A DNA stretch of 18,933 bases from positions 1-18,933 of the forward strand of contig DLQI01000043.1 of NCBI GenBank assembly GCA_002478745.1. Reading direction: 5' to 3'. Position numbers and translations under genes: made by a program. Positions 15,091 through 18,933 of this stretch are shown here, piece by piece (the stretch's first letter is position 1; every line of letters begins with the position of its first letter). The notes under the pieces were generated by a model. It made no database searches. It worked only from the letters and a program-made list of their open reading frames with translations, and was not told the origin of the DNA. The DNA is from Rhodobacteraceae bacterium UBA7436. Lineage in GTDB: Bacteria > Pseudomonadota > Alphaproteobacteria > Rhodobacterales > Rhodobacteraceae.

Positions 15091-16275
15091 TTAGATAAAA
15101 CAAGCGTTGGCAACTGCCTTAGCAGCTTGATCCAAGCGGGCGACCGCCTCACCGATTTCTTCGTCTGTGATTGTAAGGGCTGGAAGCAAACGGATCACAT
15201 TGTCAGCGGCCGGGACGGTTAGGACATGCGCGCCGTAACCCGCGTTCACCACATCAATGTTGGTTGCTTTGCACTTAACACCCATCATCATGCCCGCACC
15301 TCGGACGCTTTCAAAGACATCGGGATTGGACGCAATCAGTCCCTCCAGCTTTTGACGTAGCAAACCCGACTTGCGGTTCACTTCTGCCAAAAATTCAGGC
15401 GTGTTGATTTTATCCAGTACCGCACAACCCACTGCACAGCCCAACGGGTTGCCGCCATAGGTCGATCCGTGTGTACCCGCCGTCATGCCAGACGCCGCGT
15501 CCTCAGTCGCCAACACTGCACCAAGGGGGAAACCACCGCCAATGCCTTTGGCGACCATCATGATATCTGGCTCAACCCCAGCCCACTCGTGCGCAAACAA
15601 TTTACCCGTACGACCAACGCCGCACTGAACCTCGTCCAGTATCAACAGAATGCCATGCTCGTCACACAGATCACGCAGGCCCTTAAGGCACTGATCTGGC
15701 AGTGGGCGAATACCACCTTCGCCCTGAACAGGTTCTACCATTATGGCCGCAGTCTTGTTGCTGGCTGCAGCGGTTAGCGCGTCATGATCCCCAAACGTCA
15801 GATGCGTAAAGCCACCCAGCAATGGACCAAACCCTTTGGTCATCTTCTCTGACCCAGCAGCTGCGATACCTGCCGCTGAACGACCGTGGAATGATCCCTC
15901 AAACGTAATGATCTCAACACGATCTTCTTGGCCTTTGTCGTACCAATACTTGCGCGCCATCTTTACTGCCAACTCGCACGCCTCTGTGCCAGAGTTGGTG
16001 AAAAACACGGTGTCGGCGAATGTTGCGTCTACCAATTTATCTGCAAGCATCTGCTGTTGTGGAATATGGTACAGGTTGGAGGTGTGCCATAGAGCACCCG
16101 CCTGATCTGCCAGCGCTTTGACAAGTGCGGGGTGGGCATGACCCAAAGCGTTTACTGCAATACCAGCACCCAGATCCAAAAAGCGTCGGCCATCTGCTTC
16201 AATCAACCAAGAGCCTTCACCTTTGACAAACGTCATAGGAGCACGAGAATAGGTAGGTAAAACAGAAGCGATCAT
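15091..16275 (-). CDS. argD: Acetylornithine/succinyldiaminopimelate aminotransferase
   Basis: A 394-residue class III PLP-dependent aminotransferase that converts N-acetylglutamate semialdehyde to N-acetylornithine in arginine synthesis and often also serves lysine (succinyl-DAP) synthesis. Landmarks: NSGTEACELAVKMAR (94-108, phosphate loop), SFHGR (128-132), LILDEVQCGVGRTG (211-224) and the PLP lysine K243 in MMVAKGIGGGFPLGA. AAAGGA sits 8-9 bases before the ATG. It is first in the run argD-argF-hydroxylase. The upstream 264 bases to the permease gene must contain its promoter. Confidence 0.96.
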   Translation of the reverse strand: MIASVLPTYSRAPMTFVKGEGSWLIEADGRRFLDLGAGIAVNALGHAHPALVKALADQAGALWHTSNLYHIPQQQMLADKLVDATFADTVFFTNSGTEACELAVKMARKYWYDKGQEDRVEIITFEGSFHGRSAAGIAAAGSEKMTKGFGPLLGGFTHLTFGDHDALTAAASNKTAAIMVEPVQGEGGIRPLPDQCLKGLRDLCDEHGILLILDEVQCGVGRTGKLFAHEWAGVEPDIMMVAKGIGGGFPLGAVLATEDAASGMTAGTHGSTYGGNPLGCAVGCAVLDKINTPEFLAEVNRKSGLLRQKLEGLIASNPDVFESVRGAGMMMGVKCKATNIDVVNAGYGAHVLTVPAADNVIRLLPALTITDEEIGEAVARLDQAAKAVANACFI

Positions 16276-16539
16276 CAGATCATCCTTTGAAAAAAGCCAG
16301 CACGACAGAAAAGCGAGTTGTGCATTGAGGATACTGGCAGGTCAACGATTTTGGAAAATTAATGCGCAAAACGCGCAGAACACAGGTTTAGAGGCAACTT
16401 ACGTTGTAAAGCGCAGTCGTCGCAAAGCTGAGATATCTGTCAGTGTGTTCATAGTCACAACTTTAGTGCATCGCGCAATGATTGGCCACCCACATATTGC
16501 CCGCTTGCATCACTCAATATGCAGGCGCATAGCGGGTGT
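16276..16539. other. Divergent promoter region between argD and the EamA permease
   Basis: About 264 bases without a gene. A small hairpin TGCGC-AAAAC-GCGCA lies at 16363-16377. I found no convincing -35/-10 pair for either direction and no recognisable ARG-box-like palindrome. Confidence 0.5.
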
Positions 16540-17424
16540 ATGTTTCAAACCCGCACACAGAATCCAGCCTTAGCCGCAACTTTGATATGCATCGCCTCTG
16601 CATTCATCGCGGCAACCACCCTATTCGCCAAGGCTTTGGGCTCTGATGCATTTGGACCAGCCTTGCACCCCTTACAAATTTCGCACGGGCGTTACGTCTT
16701 TGCATTTCTTGGATTGGTGTTGGTGGCCGGTGTCATGCGCCCAAAATTTGAGGCACCCCATTGGGGTCTGCACATTATCAGAACCACATTCGGTTGGGCG
16801 GGCGTAACTCTGATGTTTGCATCGGTTGCCTACATACCACTGGCAGATGCGACTGCGATCTCATTCCTGAACCCTGTCTTTGCAATGATGCTTGCCATTC
16901 CTCTTTTGGGGGAACGGGTCGGGCCAATCCGTTGGGGTGCCGCAATAATTGCGCTTATTGGCGCTGCAATTCTACTTCGCCCGACACCCGCAAGCTTTCA
17001 AATTGCGGCACTTCTGCCCCTTGGCGCCGCTGTTTTGTTAGGATTTGAGCTAATTATTATCAAAAAATTGTCGGGCAAGCAGAACCCGCTGCAAGTTTTA
17101 CTGACAAACAACATGGTTGGGGTCATCATCTCATCCCTCGCAGTGATCCCATTTTGGATCGCGCCGACACTGGCACAATGGGGGCTTTTGGCGCTGATCG
17201 GGACCTTTATGGCCTTAGCACAAGCGTGTTTCGTGAATGCACTGGCCCGTGCAGACGCCAGTTTTGTGGCACCTTTCAGCTACGGAACACTGCTGTTCGC
17301 AACCCTCTATGACCTTATATTTTATGACATCTTTCCCGATGCAATCACCTGCCTTGGAGCGGGTATTATCATCGCTGGGGCTGTCCTTTTGGCCCTGCGA
17401 GAGGCACAACTGCGACGCGCATGA
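16540..17424 (+). CDS. DMT-superfamily (EamA) inner-membrane transporter
   Basis: A roughly 294-residue membrane protein with two EamA repeats and about ten hydrophobic segments, the first at LAATLICIASAFIAATTLFAKAL. The first repeat ends with DATAISFLNPVFAMMLAIPLLGERV, the signature of this family; the second contains AQACFVNALARADASFVAPFSY. Substrates of EamA proteins range over amino acids and other metabolites and cannot be told from sequence. The ATG at 16540 (MFQTRTQNPAL) is preferred on expected N-terminal length; an in-frame ATG at 16519 would add seven residues, and neither has a strong ribosome site. It is divergent from argD and lies directly upstream of gcrA. Confidence 0.9.
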   Translation: MFQTRTQNPALAATLICIASAFIAATTLFAKALGSDAFGPALHPLQISHGRYVFAFLGLVLVAGVMRPKFEAPHWGLHIIRTTFGWAGVTLMFASVAYIPLADATAISFLNPVFAMMLAIPLLGERVGPIRWGAAIIALIGAAILLRPTPASFQIAALLPLGAAVLLGFELIIIKKLSGKQNPLQVLLTNNMVGVIISSLAVIPFWIAPTLAQWGLLALIGTFMALAQACFVNALARADASFVAPFSYGTLLFATLYDLIFYDIFPDAITCLGAGIIIAGAVLLALREAQLRRA

Positions 17425-17434
17425 CGTATCATGC

Positions 17435-17462
17435 TTGTCACCGCCAACAGAACCATTAGAAT
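17435..17462 (+). promoter_or_regulatory. Candidate promoter of gcrA
   Basis: TTGTCA (17435-17440), a 16-base spacer and TAGAAT (17457-17462) each match the sigma-70-type consensus in five of six positions. This is the best promoter-like pair I found in the window. It begins 11 bases after the permease stop codon. The predicted start is near 17469, leaving a leader of about 58 bases that contains the hairpin at 17483-17510. Confidence 0.55.
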
Positions 17463-17482
17463 AGAACGCTGAACAACACCCC

Positions 17483-17510
17483 AAAGCGGCCCACCGATGG
17501 GTCGCTTTTT
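17483..17510 (+). terminator. Intrinsic terminator-like hairpin upstream of gcrA (terminator or attenuator)
   Basis: AAAGCGGCCC (17483-17492), loop ACCGAT, GGGTCGCTTT (17499-17508): a 10-bp stem with one G-U pair, followed by TTTTT (17506-17510). It will end transcripts of the permease gene. Because it finishes only 16 bases before the gcrA ATG and lies downstream of the best promoter candidate, it would also sit in the gcrA leader. Confidence 0.72.
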
Positions 17511-17514
17511 AGCT

Positions 17515-17527
17515 TAGGGAAACCCTA
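17515..17527 (+). promoter_or_regulatory. Hairpin covering the gcrA Shine-Dalgarno and start base
   Basis: TAGGG-AAA-CCCTA is a perfect 5-bp inverted repeat. Its left arm is the gcrA Shine-Dalgarno and its last base is the A of the ATG (17527-17529). Folding would hide the ribosome site. The stem is short, so it may melt easily. Confidence 0.4.
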
Positions 17528-18093
17528 TGTCCTGGACTGACGACCGCGTTGAAGTACTGAAAAAGATGTGGGGCGAAGGCCAATCGGCCAGCCAGATCGC
17601 AAAAGAATTGGGCGGCGTGACCCGCAATGCCGTTATCGGCAAGGTGCATCGCTTGGGTCTATCCAATCGCACGACCACAAGCACCGCAGCAAAAGCGGAT
17701 GCAAAACCAAAAGCAGCCCCAAAGGCACCGGCCAAGCCTAAGGTAGTGATGAGAACGGAACCGGCGATTAAGCCAGTTGATCCGAACTTACCTAAATCCA
17801 ACTTGCCCGCGCGCAAGATGATCATCCCTGCAGGTCAGCCGCTGCCACCGCAGCCATCTGCAAATGAAATCAGCCCAGAGGCTTTGGCCAAAGTCAATGA
17901 AATAGAAAAGAAAGCGAAGAAGCTGACTTTGATGGAATTGACAGAGCGCACATGCAAATGGCCAGTTGGCGATCCAGCAACCGAAGACTTTTGGTTCTGT
18001 GGTCTGACTGTTCAACAGGGCAAACCATATTGCGAAGCCCACGTTGGCGTTGCATTCCAACCAATGAGCGCGCGCCGCGATCGTCGCCGCTAA
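17527..18093 (+). CDS. gcrA: GcrA cell cycle transcriptional regulator
   Basis: A 188-residue GcrA, the alphaproteobacterial regulator that binds sigma-70 and acts at promoters bearing CcrM-methylated GANTC sites. The N-terminal DNA-binding region MSWTDDRVEVLKKMWGEG...GVTRNAVIGKVHRLGL occupies 1-46; a Lys/Ala/Pro-rich flexible linker follows (about 52-110); the C-terminal sigma-interaction region is 132-180 with C143, C158, C169 and H172 in RTCKWP, FWFCG and PYCEAH. These match known GcrA proteins throughout. TTAGGGA lies before the ATG but within a small hairpin (17515-17527). The candidate promoter and the terminator-like hairpin upstream suggest leader control; a tandem pair of hairpins follows the stop. 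Confidence 0.96.
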   Translation: MSWTDDRVEVLKKMWGEGQSASQIAKELGGVTRNAVIGKVHRLGLSNRTTTSTAAKADAKPKAAPKAPAKPKVVMRTEPAIKPVDPNLPKSNLPARKMIIPAGQPLPPQPSANEISPEALAKVNEIEKKAKKLTLMELTERTCKWPVGDPATEDFWFCGLTVQQGKPYCEAHVGVAFQPMSARRDRRR

Positions 18094-18102
18094 CAATAAG
18101 CG

Positions 18103-18130
18103 TGAATTTGAGGCACCCCGCCTAAATTCA
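18103..18130 (+). other. Stem-loop just after gcrA
   Basis: TGAATTTGAGGC (18103-18114) pairs with GCCTAAATTCA (18120-18130), an 11-bp stem with one bulged base and loop ACCCC. There is no T-run after it. It precedes the real terminator by about 20 bases and may protect the 3' end of the mRNA or be a processing site. Confidence 0.45.
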
Positions 18131-18149
18131 AATCGTTGATCAAGAATTC

Positions 18150-18181
18150 AAGGCCGCGCAAATTGCGCGGCCTTTTCTTTT
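18150..18181 (+). terminator. Intrinsic terminator of gcrA
   Basis: AAGGCCGCGC (18150-18159), loop AAATT, GCGCGGCCTT (18165-18174) is a perfect 10-bp stem followed by TTCTTTT. It is a textbook Rho-independent terminator about 57 bases after the gcrA stop. Confidence 0.9.
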
Positions 18182-18262
18182 GAAATATTTTGCACGCAAC
18201 TGTCACTTGCTACAGGTTTGCCATCATGCAATTTCTGCTTGACCCAATTGGAGCACTCCACC

Positions 18263-18933
18263 ATGACCACCACCATTCGCGCCGCTGATGCCCTTGCCCA
18301 ACGACTATATGTAGCGGGCTGTCGGGTAGCTTTTGGCATGCCAGGTGGTGAGGTCTTGACGATCATTGACGCACTTGAGGCTGCAGGCATTCAGTTCGTC
18401 CTTGCCAAACACGAAAATGCAGCAGCATTCATGGCCGAAGGTGCATGGCATCGCACCGGTGCCCCGGGCATTTTAGTAGCCACAGTTGGCCCCGGCGCGT
18501 TGAACGGCGTCAATGCGGTGGCCAATGCCCATCAAGATCGCGTGCCTTTGATTGTTATCGCAGGTGCCGTCGATGCGGACGAGGCACAGTCATACACGCA
18601 CCAAGTGCTAGACCAAACCGCTGTATTCATCCCCATCACCAAAGCCAGTTTTACCTTCAACGCTGGTGCGGCGCATATCATCGCCGACAAAGCTGTCAGT
18701 ATCGCACTTGAGGGTCGCCCCGGCCCAGTTCACATCGACCTGCCAATCGCCGTAGCGGTTGCGCAGGTTCCAGCCACAGCACCATTCGCGCGCGCACCCG
18801 GAGCGCCAGTGATCCCAGCCCCAAATGTTTTGGAGCAGGCAGCGGACTGGCTAAGCGCAGCCAACCGTCCCGTCATCATCGCAGGTCTGGATGCCGTCAA
18901 CGAAGATGCAGCCGCCGCATTGATCGAAATGGC
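18263..18933 (+). CDS. Thiamine-diphosphate enzyme, acetolactate synthase-like (3' end beyond window)
   Basis: The first 223 residues of a ThDP-dependent enzyme of the acetolactate synthase/pyruvate oxidase superfamily. The N-terminal pyrimidine-binding domain is clear: GMPGGEVLTIIDAL (25-38), the cofactor-activating glutamate E51 in KHENAAAFMAEG, a VGPGALNGVNAVANA block and GRPGPVHIDLP; the middle domain begins near residue 200. The ATG at 18263 follows GGAG at 9 bases. The C-terminal domain with the diphosphate-binding motif is outside the window, so the reaction (acetolactate formation or another 2-oxo acid decarboxylation) cannot be settled. The loop ANAHQDRVPLIVIAG differs somewhat from typical IlvB, so a catabolic paralogue is possible. 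It follows the gcrA terminator, so it has its own promoter; no clear hexamers seen. Confidence 0.87.
   Translation, partial: MTTTIRAADALAQRLYVAGCRVAFGMPGGEVLTIIDALEAAGIQFVLAKHENAAAFMAEGAWHRTGAPGILVATVGPGALNGVNAVANAHQDRVPLIVIAGAVDADEAQSYTHQVLDQTAVFIPITKASFTFNAGAAHIIADKAVSIALEGRPGPVHIDLPIAVAVAQVPATAPFARAPGAPVIPAPNVLEQAADWLSAANRPVIIAGLDAVNEDAAAALIEM

Noticed and set aside
16325..16573. 82-codon open frame upstream of the EamA permease
   Set aside because: It overlaps the permease start in another frame, has no clear ribosome site and no recognisable features.
1..18933. Mobile elements, CRISPR arrays, phage or toxin-antitoxin genes
   Set aside because: Searched by eye for transposase and integrase motifs, spaced direct repeats and small gene pairs; none was found, and all larger genes are recognisable chromosomal families.

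Overview
The window reads as chromosomal DNA of a marine alphaproteobacterium, most likely a Rhodobacteraceae (Roseobacter-group) member. The signs are a gcrA cell-cycle regulator, the run infA-maf-rne/rng-yacG-tRNA, a single-domain RNase E/G, a MeaB GTPase, a PCuAC copper chaperone with a small Cys-rich partner, and argD-argF together. The genus cannot be fixed from sequence alone. No transposase, integrase, phage gene or CRISPR array was seen; this is mostly core genome with one accessory-looking aromatic hydroxylase block.

Layout. 1-2202 (all minus strand): a tRNA-Phe cut by the window edge, then yacG, a short RNase E/G, a Maf pyrophosphatase and infA, with tight coupling (rng and yacG overlap by 4 bases; maf and rng are 9 bases apart). 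2499-5336: a LysR-type regulator (plus) converging on a 622-residue FAD hydroxylase (minus) that closely resembles MobA 3-hydroxybenzoate 4-monooxygenase. 5337-5715: a 379-base gap holding a mobA promoter candidate and two related palindromes 73 bases apart. 5716-7322: a CobB-type sirtuin (plus), converging on an operon for a Cys-rich small exported protein and the copper chaperone PCuAC (minus). 7425-9018: ribosomal protein L28 and MeaB (minus). 9120-12966: helicase HrpB (plus) converging, 4 bases apart, with 6-phosphogluconate dehydrogenase (minus). 13066-16275: argD, argF and a membrane di-iron (sterol desaturase-like) hydroxylase in one minus-strand run. 16540-18933: an EamA/DMT permease, gcrA, and the start of a thiamine-diphosphate enzyme that runs off the window.

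Function. The window serves translation and RNA turnover (infA, rpmB, rng, tRNA-Phe), nucleotide hygiene (maf), central carbon and arginine metabolism (gnd, argD, argF), copper delivery to cytochrome oxidase, protein deacylation, and cell-cycle transcription (gcrA). Nothing in it is clearly a wholly new system. The best leads are regulatory: (1) gcrA has a good promoter placed upstream of a terminator-like hairpin, followed by a second hairpin that pairs the Shine-Dalgarno and the first base of the start codon; this is an arrangement expected of an attenuated or translationally gated leader; (2) helically phased palindromes lie between mobA and cobB; (3) a membrane hydroxylase is wired into the arginine operon.
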